Below, piece by piece: positions 25,866-40,221 of a DNA stretch of 64,000 nt; position 1 is the stretch's first letter; the number at the start of each line of letters is the position of its first letter. The notes under the pieces were generated by a model. It ran no database searches, was not told the DNA's origin, and saw only the letters and a list, made by a program, of their open reading frames with translations. The stretch is from Phlebiopsis flavidoalba (lineage: Eukaryota; Basidiomycota; Agaricomycetes; Polyporales; Phanerochaetaceae), in assembly GCA_035772785.1 (NCBI GenBank), contig JAOCPU010000033.1:62001-126000 (forward strand). The letters run 5' to 3'. Both the position numbers and the translations under genes were made by a program.

Positions 25866-26600
25866 CCGGATGTGCTTGCGGACGTCGCTGTTCCTTTCGT
25901 TATCACTTAGCTACGATGGGTAGTCCCTGTTTGTGATTATGCTCGGAATTTTTTTGACTGGATTAAATTGACTGACGTTTCTCTCTTACTATTCGACATG
26001 GTTCCAGCGCTGCGTAAACTGTTCGGCATCCGAGGCACTGCCGGACTTTCAAGTAGTATTCAGATCTGTGCTTTGGGCTTCTGCGATGGATTCACTTGTA
26101 CCCACCGAATATCGTATGTTAACTTTTTGACACTTCGTCGTCTACAGCGGTAAGTAGAATTGGGGGGGTCTTTGGTACCATGTGTGGTTGTCATGACATG
26201 TTGATATAGCCTTCTCCCTGCGTCTTACAAAAAAGTATACGTTGTTGTGCATACAATACACCTATCAGACATGCCAAAGGTCTAGAATGGTGACACAATT
26301 GAACACCCTTACGGACAAAACATAATGATACAGCATTATGACCACAAGGACATTCGTGTTATTTGGAAGCGTTTTGAAGGTCGAATAAAGAAATACATCA
26401 GTCAATACTGATGTAAGGATGAATTGTATGGATATATGACCGGAGCGCGGAGTTGGTACATGATGGATTGTAAAGACGCTATGGATACTGCTGGAGAACG
26501 ACCAAGGTCGATGCCCAGACATATGCGAGCGGGAGGATTGCACCCAGAGATTCATACCGAAGAGCGTGGGGATTGGGAGGTCGGATGCAGGCGGACCCGA
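25866..26600. other. Convergent 3' spacer
   Basis: Lies between the 3' ends of the second copper radical oxidase (plus) and CDK1 (minus). AT-rich in 26.2-26.4 kb; nothing coding recognised. Confidence 0.45.
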
Positions 26601-28262
<1,662 letters not shown>

Positions 28263-30354
28263 GATCACATACCTTCACCTGCAGGGAATCTTAAACCCAG
28301 TGCAGCATCGCGAGAACAGAGTAGGTACTCACCGACTTTCCTCGAGTTTAGCGTATCTAATCAATGCCACAGACCCTCCGATGTTAGCTCTCGTCACCCT
28401 AGACCGCATGTTCCTCGCTGTACCGTTCCATAGTAGCGATCGGATGTCTTCTGTCCGAGGACTGGTTGGCTTCTCGTCGAGGGCGCGTTTTGAGCAAGTT
28501 GATCTTCTCCGGCGAAATACAGTAACAAAACAACGAGGAAGATATGCGAGCGAGGATTCAGAAGCGCAGGGGGTTGTGGTCGAGTGAGTGGGAACGAGCG
28601 TAATTCTGGGTCGCTACTTATAGGCGCATCACGTAAGCACACTCTACCAGTCTAAATAAGGTGCTAAACGTCTAAAGATCCTTCTGTGAGTGCCTTGCCA
28701 ACCACTGTGGCCTGGAATATTCATGATCATCTCTCACTTTTCTCGCTTGTGTTGGGATGAGCTTATTGTCTGACCACAAGTTTACAATCGCCGCGCCCAT
28801 TCAGCGCTGATTCGTATCCGTGGGGTCACAGAACGACCGGAAGTCGGAGCAGACCAGGTCCCGACCATGCAATGCACCGTTTCAAATTGATGCGAGATGA
28901 GACATAAATAGGAGATTTTGGTGCGGCGGGTGGTAAGCATGAAGAATCAATGCTTTTTGCTCACCCGGGCCGCAAACGTCAACGAACGTCTGGCTTTACT
29001 CGCATGACGGACAGATAAGCTACGGCGAAAGAGTAGGCTGATAAGGTCAGTTCCCCCTCATGGAGACAGTACACTGTGCTTCCCGTTAGTGGTTGCAATA
29101 GCAACAGATGGAGCTAAACCAGGCTGGTTGGGCAGCTTTAGCCCGGGTATGGCTCAAGAAAGTAACATCTCAAGTGTACCGTTTGCGGTGAAGAATCTCA
29201 AGCGGCCTACGAAGCGATCTTCTTCGGACTTGCAGAGTGTATCATGCTAAACAAACCTCCTTTGCAACTTCAGATATTCTCTTCGAATATTTGTATATTT
29301 GACGCGAAACATGAACTTGTAGACCAGGCTTTCCAAATCATCCCGAGATTTGGGTGCAACGGTATGTCGTCCTCGGGGACGGTGGGCACCGTGGAGCAAA
29401 TTTGAGGCTCAATCGCGAATAGCTGACCGATCCCTTAGTGGGAAAGGGTAAGCTCCTCGTAAAGCAACGCTCTTACAACGGAAAGGCTAACCTAGTTGGC
29501 CAGTCCGTGGCTGTAAGTTACATGCGAAACACGTTCCTCTTAGGCGGGCCATCAATCGTATCGAATGACCGAGGACAGCCGACTAAACATTTATTGGACC
29601 GCCATATAGTTGGCAACAACGCATGTAGTACCACCGCGGAATTGCTCGTCTTAGAGCAGATATGACGCTGGATGGCTGTTGTCCCGAAACGTGATAAAAA
29701 CAGCAGGCGCATGTCCGTGTGAACCACTTGCAAAGTGAAATAAAAGACTATGAGGTGTTACTAATGGTCTCGAAACCACTGCATGTTTGCAGAAAATACC
29801 GACCTGAAGCCCGCATTGGTCTATCGGAGGTTAGATCGGCTGCCCAGCACAAGCTGCAAGAAATCTTAGTATCTGTCTCAGTCGATAGGGCAATGTATTC
29901 GACGGGATCTAAGTATCTTCAAAAACACGTCCACTGTCGAAAAAAGGCATATTAGTTGGGGCCGTTTACCATCCTCACTCTTGAAGTTTGAACGACAATA
30001 GCAGCGCGCTCAGAACGATCAGAAATGCACGCTGACATCCAACAAACCTTTGTGTCGGACGCTCGCCACGCCCTAGGTGCTAGTAAGTTGGTCGCGACGC
30101 AATCCCCAAGCGGAGGCTTTGTCGATTATAACTTTTCAAATTCACAGGAACAGCAACTACTTCATCTCATTCTGGCTGATTTCTGCAGCCTCGAGACGCA
30201 TAGTCTCGAGTAATCACAGCAGTCATAATTTTATCGCTGTTACCGTGTTGTTTGGTGAGAAGGCACATTCTAGCCTGGCTAGGCCAGCTGATGCCTTCGT
30301 CGCCGTGCCGCGCGTCGCCTTGGTGACATCGATGTCATTGCCCGGGCCACAGCG
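28263..30354. other. 2.1 kb spacer with no confident gene
   Basis: Contains the CDK1 upstream region (28263-28650). 28.7-30.3 kb has only short open frames without domains. Nothing recognised. Confidence 0.4.
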
Positions 30355-31871
30355 CTATTTTGGTTCTCGTTTTTTCCCCCCCCCACCCCCAGCATGATCT
30401 AAATGATGGTGTATATGACGGGTACGCAGGCGAAGGGATATTATACATAAACCTGTGCGGTCGACAATGTTGATGTCCAAATCCTCGTCTGCGTCCTCCT
30501 CTTCCTCCTGCGAAGGCATGGTACCCATTGATCGCAGCGCAGCGGCCATCAGTGGTTTTGCGCCCGGTCGAGCTCAAGGTCCTTCATCATGCGGCTCATC
30601 GATTCCTTTCTGACAAGGCTTCTAGCTGTTGCTCGCGTCGCGCCTTCTTCGCGCGCTACACGAGGCTCCGAGAAGATATTCCCTGTGGTGGAGGCCATGC
30701 AGCACCTGAAACTCGAGATAGGAAAACATCCGTTCAATTCTCGTATTCCAAGCGAGCCGCTGTCGACGACGCGAAAGACCGTCGTGAAGAATCTCTTTGA
30801 CTCCTGCGCCGGTCATACTCGAAACACCGACACTGCCTAGACATGAGGTGAGTGATTTTATAAGACCTTGCCATTGGTTGAAAAGTGGGGCAATGATACC
30901 GTGAAAGATGCTGGTAAAACGATCATCGAGAACGAGGGACTCATGCGTTCATGAGACTATTTCATGTACTCGTGTGCTCGCCTTCGTCATCGGTCGTACA
31001 CTATGAGACGCAAGAGCAGCCTGGAAAGCTTCGAAATCCTTCATCCACTCGACTGGCGAAATCGTGTGGCTGGACGTCAGTCTTGTTGAAGACGAAGAAA
31101 TAAAAGGTAGTTTCGTCCTTGTATAGGATACTGACGCCGTTTGAGTGAAGGGCTTGAAGAAGACGTATGGAGGAACAACTTTACCCTGGCAAGCGTTATA
31201 ACATATTCGACTTGAATGTTGTGCGTGGAGATGCTGTGCGGGGTCTGGCTCTTGGGTGCTGTCGATGATATAGGCGTACCACCGTCGGTAAGGAGAAGAG
31301 GCGACTGCATCGTTGTGATGATAGCTCCAGAGGCGGAACACCAGGGGTGTAGAAGATTTCGATATATGCCCGGGAGTATCTAGAATCACATAGCTGGAGA
31401 AAGTGTCATATAAGCGGGTTGTAAAAGCGAAATCATAACTCGGTACTCCACTCCACAGTCTCTGCCCTTTTCTCGACAAGCTCCAGCACCTGGTCAAATT
31501 TCGTGGTGAAGAGGTTGAGAGCAGCGGTGAGAAATGCCTCCGTTAGGTCCGAGTTGTACCTTCATATATGCAAGCGACATAAGTAACCGCTGTCACTTCA
31601 TTTGCCAGAAGCAGGCGGATGGCCGCCACACCTCCTTCAATAACTTCAGGATAATTGATTCGTGTCTCACGAATATCGACTTGTTCGGGCTCAGAAAGGG
31701 TACGGATGCACGTGACTGAATGGGTCAAGATATAAGAACAGTATGGTGGCGAAGGAGGCTCTTTCGAGTGTAGGTAGGAGTTTAGTTCGCTGCACGAAGG
31801 TGGATTTTCCTGCACACGGCCATGCCGATGGTTATAATGACCACAGTTTGTTTTTTCTTCTCGTCGGCCAT
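30355..31871 (-). CDS. GPN1: GPN-loop GTPase 1 (Npa3/XAB1), RNA polymerase II import factor
   Basis: A cytoplasmic GTPase that helps assemble and import RNA polymerase II. The ATG at 31871 starts MADEKKKQTVV, followed by a P-loop readable across an indel (GMAG..GKSTFVQR), NSYLHSKEPPSPPY, DIR and INYPEV, and the GPN loop as LGPNGGI (31531-31551). Later come YVILDTPG (G3), DAVASS, YAYIIDSTQ, then RTKLPFI, EWMKDFEAFQAAL (about 31046-31008), MTGAGVKE, GCFPISSFRCCM-type linker, SRMMKDLELDRA and the acidic tail EEEEDADEDLDINIVDRTG. These follow the GPN1 family in order from end to end. Frame breaks and short introns are frequent. The C-terminal end after DRTG is uncertain: a final small exon or a stop a little downstream. 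It lies head-to-head with SAC3. Confidence 0.9.
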
Positions 31872-32229
31872 GATAACCTGGTGGGCGCTGCGTGTCTTTT
31901 ATGTCACGGATAAAGGAAGTTGAGTGAAATCTGTTTGCAAGACGAACGAGACGAGAATACGCAGGAGTGCAGGGAGAGTGAGGAAGCGCATGCAGCATCC
32001 CAAATGCGCCAAATATGACGCTATACACGTGATGTGAAGGCGCTCGTCGGTCTATGTGGCGCTTCCAGGCTCGCGTTGCCATACAACACGCATCCCCTTG
32101 TCCCTCTTCCACCGCTATGGACGGTCTCTTACCATCCCCGAGGACGCGGTTTCAAAGGCACACATATCCCTTTCTAGGCCACAATCTAGTATTAAAACAG
32201 TGGTTTAATGGTCAGGATAACTACCGGTC
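31872..32229. promoter_or_regulatory. Shared promoter region between GPN1 and SAC3
   Basis: About 360 bp separates the start of GPN1 (minus) from the likely start of SAC3 (plus). Both act in gene expression (Pol II assembly, mRNA export), so a bidirectional promoter is plausible. No clear TATA box was seen. Confidence 0.4.
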
Positions 32230-35200
32230 ATGGTAGCGACAATGAGCGGGCTGGTATGGACCGCGGGGGTGGCCCCATCGCAGAGGGCGCGGTCGGGGAC
32301 GTGGGGGGTCCATGGACGCGGCGGGCCCCGTGCACCCTATACTAATCTAACGCTTACAAACGCACACACTCGTGAAGATGGCCAGAGTGGGACTGGAAGA
32401 CGATCGGGCGCGCTAAGTCCGACGCGTATCGCCGCGAACGAAATGGAGGCCGACGAGCCCGAAGTGGAAGAGGTGGAAGAAGACAAGGAGCCAGATACAC
32501 CAGGCTGATCGCGAAAAGTTTTAATATCAAGAGGGACGCTAGACAAACTCTTATCAGGCATGGGGTCAGCTTACGTTTTGAGTAGCTCGTTAAAGCACCG
32601 AAGCTGAGAGGAAGGAGGGGCGATAGCAGAGGGCAAGATGGACGACCCATTGGTACCTAAACGCCTGGATGATGATAACATTTTCTTACCCTGGATGAAG
32701 CCATATACGATGATCGGAACATGCATGGACATGTGTCCTCGTTTTGAACGCTACCGGAGAGAACGGCGATCGAGAACAATCTCGACCGTTGGAAGTCGTG
32801 CGTGACCTCTTCGTATTATCAGCTCAATCCAAATCTGCGCTTATACTCACTCAAAGATACCCGGCACGAAGCGAGTTGACCACAGAGCGAGCTGTAAAGA
32901 TCTATGAGCGCGCTGCTGGTGACAAGACACTCCCTCCGACCTCCGGCCACCACCAGTTCTCAAGGTATGTGTCACTCTCTGCCGTTTACCGACTCCTAAA
33001 TATGGCTGTGGTAGTAGAAAAACCCTGGACTACCTGTTCCATGACTTGATCGAGGAAGGTGGCTTCTCGCAGACCTACAAACTTCATTCGCGATCGTTCT
33101 CGAGCTGTTGCTCGCAGCGACTTTACCATGCAGCACGAGACAGGCTCCTTAGCTATCGAGTGCCACGACCACGCTGTGCTCGTTTTCACATCATGGCGCT
33201 CCACCTTTGAGCGGGAAAATATGGGACTGGCTTTTTCTATCGCGCTCGAAGAACAGCAACTCTATGAACAGTCAGTTTTCGCGCTAGTGATCAAACAGAA
33301 GGCAGCTGCAGCTGACATTCTCAGGCGATGAAGCCCTACAGAGTCTCAAGGAATTTCTATGAGGATCAACGCGGGGCCGTTACTCTGCTCCCACTGAGTT
33401 AGAAATGCGAGTCTACCACCGGCTAATCCATATTCGGGATCCGAAGGAACGCCACGAAGACATTCTCCCAGGGAAATCATCGAAAATCCGCATATTCCAA
33501 GCTCACGACCAAATTCAGACTTACTGTTCAAGCCAAGAGCGCACCTATTAGCAAAAAACTCCAAACTCGTCGTCGATCAAGAGGCCTTAGAAATCTTTCG
33601 GGCAACTATTGCCCGCCGTACTCCGAGAAGAGAACAACGTCCGTCATGATTTACCTCGTTGCTTGTATCATGGAGCGACTCTTTGGTACTGACACTATTG
33701 AAGATATCGAGGCTATTCGCGGCGATTTGACAATACCGGAGATAATTGACGGAATATCTCGCCCAATCGAGGAGTTTCCAATCGGACGAGCTTACGCCGG
33801 AGCCACAGATCCCATCCCAGACCACGTCGCAACACCAGTCGCTCGCAGCGCTACCGAATGGCTGTCGTTCTCTCTTCGAATTTTGGGGCACCGCCGACAG
33901 TCCCCCCAGTAGCTACTACGATAACTTCCACAGCAAACGGCGAAGCCAAACTCTGTACTTCGCACCGCCGGAACTCGACCCAACCCCCTACCCAGTCGGC
34001 CTTCGGTGGTGCGCCTAGTAGGCTCGACCAGTAACGTCTTCGGCTCAAAATCTGTGTTTGGGGGACCGATATTTGGCAGTGAGCCGAAGTCTGTTTTCGG
34101 CGGTTCAGCTTTTCCATCCAGCCAACCTTCCGCTTTCGCATCCCAGCAGATGCCCCCTCGCCGCCAACCACACATCAGAAAGGGGGATCTTTGCTCTTCC
34201 ACACCCTCCTTCGCTTCGAGTCCACCGCCTTCCCAGCCGATACAACCTATCCGCCCCTCGAATTTCCCCAACCATCAGTTCCCCTGTTTCCGGCAGCATC
34301 CAATACGACCCTAGTTGACCAACGTACTCCTGTTCAGCCTGCCACACCTCCGAAATCCGTATTCGGATCAAATACCTCTGCACCTTTCCCTTCCTATAAG
34401 CCTGCTGTGCCCTCTCCACTGAACCCAAATGCGACAGCCTTCACGCCAATCTTCACGCCTCCGAAGCCGACCGAGCCGACCATTACACCATTTACTCCTA
34501 CTCCTACTCCCTCGGTTGTCCAAACCAGCGCACCACAGGTAGTCATTTCGGAGTCTCCTGAAGCAGAAACGGTTTCCTCTTCAGCCTCAAGGGCTGTACA
34601 ATCTCTACGCCATCAATAGCCGAAATAGCAATCTCAGCAGACTTCCGATGCGTCTCCGGCGGCCCCCATGCTGTCCCGTCGACAAACACTGTGGGACTTC
34701 CCAGGAATACCCAGAGCTCACGAAGACACCGCTGCTGGACCCTCGTTAGGCGTGTTGCCCACACCGACTACACCCGATACCTGTTTCGCCCAGTAACATG
34801 CCTCAGATGAGCAAACCCGAGCCGCTGGATCTGCCACCTACAACCGACTGCACGATGGTTTGACCCTTCATCTCTGCGAAAACACAGCAGGGCTCTGCTC
34901 TAGCTTTACGCAAAACAGTCACTCGGGCTCGTTTGCAATGCCTGACTCTCCAATGGCTCCGGAGATTCTCAGCCCCTTGGCTCTTCCGTCGCCTAGAACC
35001 CTGAGGCCGTCTGAAGACCGGTTCCACCGATACTGTTATCAGTCACTTCGCCTTCTTTGATCATTGGTACAGAGCCGGTTGGCGTCCTCGTCCAAGCTGG
35101 GTCTCAGCGGCATCAATGGATCTCCTTCTCCTACCAAGACAACAAAGCTCAAAGGCAAAGCTAAAGAAACAAGCGCGGATTTGGACTTGGTTGCCAGCTC

Positions 35201-37081
35201 TTTCGCAAGAAAAAGCATTCTTGTGAAGAAACATTTCAAACGTTGGGTGGCACAGACAACTGAACGTGCTGCGTATGCCGAGGCCCTGCGTCGTAGCGAC
35301 GCATATAAGGAGAAGATCCAGCGGCAGCAGCGGCTTTCAAGTAGCCTTGGTGCATCACCCACCCCGCGCTCAGAAATCGCCAGAAACGAGGAAGCGTAGG
35401 ATGTCGACTACGGCATCACCGGAAGCGGATCAAGTCAAACGGCTCCGCAAGCAGATATCTTTCTCAGTACCGCGAGCCGGTCCCCTGACGAAGTACAAGC
35501 TCAGCGATTCAGACAGGTACATACCCGGACGGCCTACGACTCATCTACACATTGCTCACGCGCCACTGACAGAACCACGAAGAGAACAAGCGCCGCTGGG
35601 CCCGCGGGGACGTTCCTCGAGTGCGTACGCCACCGAGTGCGAAACGCCACCGCGGACGACGCTATCCGCCGCATTGGCGAATATGGCTTTCAGAAAGAAA
35701 AACCGGGGACGACAATAACACCGCGATGTGGTTGCAGACTAAGTTTGAAATACCGGAATCGGGCGAGTGGATAACGGAAAAGCATATTCTCCATACCCGT
35801 CTCTACCGAAGATTGACAATCCCGCCGTCGCCGGGGGTGCACCGGGCCTCATTGTGTTTTGAACGGACGCCGATGGAAGATGTGATAGACCCTATCGACA
35901 GGTTCGTTGTGGATATAGCTTCGTAGCACTCAACGTTGACTCCAGATTCTTTTTAGGCAATGTTTGCATTTTGGTCGACTGCGTGAGGCTAAAAAACACA
36001 CATCCGCCACCCTTAACTTCGCAAACCGAGCCACGATTTCGACCCTGTCTCGTAGTCATACGTGGGTCTGATACAGATGGCCCGGAGGCTACTCTGACTT
36101 TGGTGATTTGGTATGCGTGTTCACTCCATGCCACCGACGTGCCTGCTAACAATCTTAAAGATCAACAGGCTCCGTGCGGCAGGGGACTATTCGAGATGCT
36201 CTAACTTATGTTGTCCCTCAGTCGCCAATGGAGTTTGACGACAAGCTCGACCGCGTGTTGTCACACTTGAAGTTGGACGTAGAGGACAAGCTCACAACGT
36301 TCATCACTTGGAAAAGTAAGTACGGTATTGTCTGGTAGAGTATCTTTCCTGACGTGTCTACAGAGCTTCTTGATACGTTCGCTAGCGCCTTGAGGCCGTA
36401 TGCAACAGACTGGTTGGACAGCTGTTGGGTCGACGACAAATGTGAGCACCTCATATATCGTCTTCTTCATAGCCCTCATCCTGCAGTAGTCGATTGGGAC
36501 GCGGTATGGCGAGGTCACTCGGGCCCTTGAGGACGTCCTCAATGTCTTCCTAAGCGAGATCCTGGAACTCGTGGACGCCTCAGTCACCGCAAAGATCAAC
36601 ATCCCCGTCGATCTCGAAGCGCCCGCTCACTTGGACGCGGCATATGCGTCTGGCCCGTACCTTGAGGCGTACCTCAAGCTGCCTGCTCTGCGCGCCGAAG
36701 AGGTTATTGGTGACGAGCTGCAAAACGCTCTACGGCTTGCCTCTCGTGATGAACTGGAGGAGTCAAAGCACGCGGTTCGACGAGGCCATCCAGTCCGCGG
36801 CCCTGACCATCTGCGGCGGTCTTCCTTGTATGCGCTCTCGTTCCGGGCGCCAGCAAAAACGACCTAACCATGCCGATGAAAGCGGGGGCAGTGACAGAGT
36901 TGACATCTGCAAGGTACGTTTTGTTGATTATGCGTCCTACGTCAGAGATGCTGACCGAATTGGCCAGCCTACGTTTTCCCACAAGCGCTTCAAGGTGTCG
37001 GTCTCTCCTGACGACACCGAGCGTGTCTCAGAGACCGGAGGGACATGCAGCCTAATGGGCCCCACACGCCCCCGCCTTTGA
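32230..37081 (+). CDS. SAC3: SAC3/GANP family mRNA export scaffold with FG-type repeats
   Basis: Scaffold of the TREX-2 complex at the nuclear pore, coupling transcription to mRNA export. The N-terminus is Gly/Arg-rich (32250-32330) and acidic. The SAC3/GANP domain begins with GTCMDMCPRFERYRRERR (32718-32771) and continues with YERAAGDKTLP, THNFIRDRSRAV-like NFIRDRSRAVARSDFTMQH (33080-33136), AIECHD, FSIALEEQQL, SAPTELEMRVYHRLIHI (33388-33438), LVVDQEALEIF and NVRHDLPRC-like sequence, with many one-base shifts. From 34030 there is an FG-type, Pro/Ser-rich region (NVFGSKSVFGGPIFG, PKSVFGG, PKSVFGS) resembling the pore-binding part of GANP/Sac3. A basic helical region follows (KKHFKRWVAQTTERAAYAEA, 35227-35286), then a C-terminal conserved part (MWLQTKFEIP.., SPMEFDDKLDRVLSHLKLDV, PVDLEAPAHLDAAYASGP). 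The full length of about 1,400-1,500 residues fits the family in basidiomycetes. Start and final exon are approximate. Confidence 0.88.
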
Positions 37082-37688
37082 GTACTGCGGCTGTCAACTG
37101 CGATGACAAGCGATGTGCCGGGAGAAGCCCAAAGTGACGATTGCCATGCTCCGGGCTCTAGCACAGAGTGTTTTGAATAACAGCCGAAGTAATGGGTGAG
37201 GGGACTTGTTTACATTGCTCTGCTCTTTTTTGTATTATTATCTATACCATCATCATACCCTACACACTGCAACCCTGGTGCAAAAATGCTATCGCTGTAA
37301 TCAAGTACTCACAATATTCAATACGGAAACCAACCATCACAACTCGCAATAGTCGCACAAACGAGTAAATACTTCAGGTTGTCGCGGTCTCTACGATCTA
37401 GCCGCCTCGGGAAAAAGAATGAGTCTGAGGAATGGATGGAAAAACTTGATTGGTAGTCATCACATTCTTGGTCACTCACAGCGTCACTACATTCTCCGGC
37501 TACGAAGTGACTGCAGGAGGGGAAACTTCGACACTCGGAACCTTGGCGTGTTTTCTCGTGATACGAGAGGGGGAATACTGACGACTTACGAGGCCCGCTG
37601 CTTTTACTAATAACTATCTAGTATCTACTATCTAGGGGTGGTGGCAGGTGCCAGGGTGGCCGTGGGCCATCGAGGGCAGGCAAAAAAC
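37082..37688. other. Spacer between SAC3 and tRNA-Glu
   Basis: Contains the likely SAC3 3' UTR; no gene seen. Confidence 0.45.
37682..37687 (-). terminator. RNA polymerase III terminator
   Basis: A run of six T on the minus strand begins one base after the tRNA 3' end, the usual Pol III stop signal. Confidence 0.75.
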
Positions 37689-37760
37689 TCCGATACGGGG
37701 AATCGAACCCCGAGCTATCGCGTGAAAAGGCGATAATGTTAGCCGTTACACCATATCGGA
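37689..37760 (-). tRNA. tRNA-Glu (anticodon TTC) with one extra base in the anticodon loop
   Basis: The minus strand reads TCCGATATGGTGTAACGGCT at its 5' end and GGGGTTCGATTCCCCGTATC then GGA at its 3' end. The acceptor stem TCCGATA pairs perfectly with TATCGGA, the T-arm is perfect, and A-box-like and B-box (GGTTCGATTCC) promoters are present. The anticodon arm has a stem ATCGC/GCGAT, but its loop is CTTTTCAC, eight bases instead of seven. Removing one T gives CTTTCAC with anticodon TTC, the normal fungal tRNA-Glu loop. The extra T sits in a T run and is best explained as a sequencing error. No intron. Confidence 0.92.
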
Positions 37761-38109
37761 ATGAAGATGCTTGGTTGTACAAGTAATATGATTTATTTAG
37801 AGACTAATCAAGACGCGTCACATTACGCGTCCTCGTAGGTCCTCGTGTGGCGTCCCGCTCTAACATTTTGAGCTTTGTACACTGTCACCGACCACTAACA
37901 AACCACAAGATCCATGGTCGTGACAGTAGTCGTAGTGGGACTCCTTCGGGATGGAAACGCCCATCCAATACCGACCGTCTAGAATTGGACGACTTGGCGA
38001 CGCACCCACCGCGGCTCCCTCGACTGGGTGCTTATATCCTCCTGACTATATGCTAAGCATCACACATCGATTTACCGTGGTACTATTCATTCCCCAACAC
38101 CCTCCCTTA
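37761..38109. other. Spacer, upstream side of the tRNA
   Basis: AT-rich at 37.78-37.81 kb; no gene recognised. Confidence 0.4.
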
Positions 38110-38768
38110 CTAAAACCACCCTGAGGCTAGCTCTGGCGGGGACGCCGGATTGCTACGCTGCGCGACGTAGGATCCTCCCGCTGGCGGTGGGCCGGCATTC
38201 GGTGGCGGCGGCCCTGGAGGACGGGCATGGGCATTCGCACGATGCACGATGATGATGATGAAGACGAGGGTCAAGACCCACAAACTTTCTTTGCCGACGG
38301 TGGCGAGCGCAGGTAGGTTTTCATGCATATAAACGTGTGACGATCAGTCATATCATTGCGTACTGCTCTCCAACCGTGGCGTATCTATCCAAGGTCCTCC
38401 CGGCGCTGGTCCGTGTCCCTGGAGGCGACGTTGTTCGCGATTTACTGGCGGAGAGCAGCGAGTGCGTACACAATCAGCACCATGATGTCTTTTCTTTGAC
38501 AAAGAGATGTAGAGCCGGACCAGCTCCTGTCCCAGTCCCCCCCGGGCTTCCTTCTGCCTTTCTCTGGTGGGGGACATGTCCTCGGTGGAGATGAGGTGGA
38601 AAAGTAGATACGTTTCCGGATCCGGACGCAAATCGTACGTCTTTGTCTCTATCGTATATCCTAATAATCCTATGCGACGGAGATATAGCCGATGAAGATG
38701 AGCCCCCGTACTGCTATTCGGCGTATCACCTTTTGGCGTGAGGGGTTCAGCGTAGACCATGAGGATAT
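38110..38768 (-). CDS. Hypothetical single-pass membrane protein
   Basis: On the minus strand a hydrophobic helix (LWVLTLVFIIIIVHRANAHA, about 38281-38222) is followed by a Pro-rich tail (RPPGPPPPNAGPPPAGGSY) ending at a stop at 38110. Upstream, 38353-38768 holds an open frame from an ATG at 38768 (MVYAEPLTPKG) with PDPETYLLF and STEDMSPTRERQKEARGG, perhaps the N-terminal part joined through an intron or frame break. The pattern (helix then cytosolic Pro-rich tail) is common in fungal plasma-membrane proteins. I do not recognise a family, and joining the two parts is a guess. Confidence 0.3.
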
Positions 38769-38814
38769 AACGGCGCGAACTTATCGTCGTTACGATGACT
38801 CCAGGAAAATGCAC

Positions 38815-40221
38815 AGATTCTCCGTGAAATCAAGAAGGGTACGGCCTTCTGCGTTCTCAGGATTTACTACAGGCCTCACTGGATTTTCTCTGCAGTCGTG
38901 CCCGCCTTCAATCTTAGACTATCCAAACCTGGTCAGCCTGTCCGAGAGCTCCGCATTGCCCGCCGAACAACACGAGGATTAACGTCCCGCCCGCGGGCTC
39001 TTAACTCACGCCTTCGCATTCGCTGGCGCTGAGAAAACCGCCGTGCGCCTACCGTTCCTTCCCGGTCGCGTTGCCCTTCTTCTGCCAGACCTGGCACGGT
39101 CCCCTTCGTCAGCCGCAACAAAAATCACTGTCGCATCTAGCTCAAGCGATCACAGCACCACGCGAAAGCATTAGCACTCACATTCGAGGTCGGACAACTC
39201 TCAAACCGGCGTCCCAGCCGATTCGGCTTGCGGATGGTAGTCGCTTGGACAGCGCGCATGATGTTAACGCGATTCCTTCACCGAGTTCAGCCATTTGCGT
39301 GGCATTCGTGAGAGTGCAGTGAGTGTACATAAAGTTCATTGTTCGTTATCATGTTGTGGCGACTCATGACATGGCACTATATGATAGGTCTGCACTGGCT
39401 GCCCGCACACATGCTGCATTCGCGCGCCATACACTCTCAACAATTACAATGCACATATTCCATGGAGAGACTGATTGGTATAGGGTCCTGGTCTATCGAG
39501 GTCAGAGCTGTATATAGTTTTGACCGAATTGCTGCGACTGTATGCCAGGGGCTCGCAAACAAGCGTATGTTGTTGCAGTAGCGATGGGCAGTATGAAACT
39601 AACGGGATAATTAGAAAGATTTTGCAACATCGGTCGGTCACGGTGTATGCATCGAACAAGTATAGCATGACGTCTTTCTTGACGTGGCATAAATTGCTGT
39701 AACTGTACAAATATCATTCTTGGCATGCGCTAGTCCTGTGTTTTCCGAGGACATCACGCATGACGGAGGTTGGGCGTGTGCACACAGAGATGCGCATGAG
39801 TCACTTTTTGTAGCCTTGTATAGTAAACAATGTGTCAACGCGGGGTCCAAGCGCGAAACGTTAACACCGCTACGAGAATCATCCGAAAGCTCTAGCCGTA
39901 CCCGCCATGAACGGTTTCAAAATCATTCGACGTGGGATACGATGCCTACACTCCAGGCTCTTATTAGTTAGAAAAACGTCTCCTCGGTCGAAATGAGGTT
40001 TACATGGTCGACAAACAAGTCTACTCGACACATACATACTTCGACAACGTCGAAAAAGTAGCAATATTACAATAGTGGGTATATCGGTAATGTACTGTTT
40101 TGAATCACATTTTTGGGGGGGTGGGGGGGGGGGGGGGGGGGGGGGGGGGGACCCCGAGCAAAGAGTAAATGTGTCCTTCCCAGATAATCCAGCTTAGTTC
40201 AGACCAAAGATCAGAGCCCTA
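38815..40221. other. 1.4 kb spacer with a poly-G tract
   Basis: No convincing gene. Short overlapping open frames in 38.9-39.3 kb on both strands. The G tract at 40115-40150 is listed separately. Confidence 0.4.
40115..40150. repeat. Poly-G tract of 36 bases with one T
   Basis: Seven G, one T at 40122, then 28 G in a row. Such a run is rare in a real genome and could be an assembly or base-calling artefact, or a true G-quadruplex-forming microsatellite. Confidence 0.9.
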
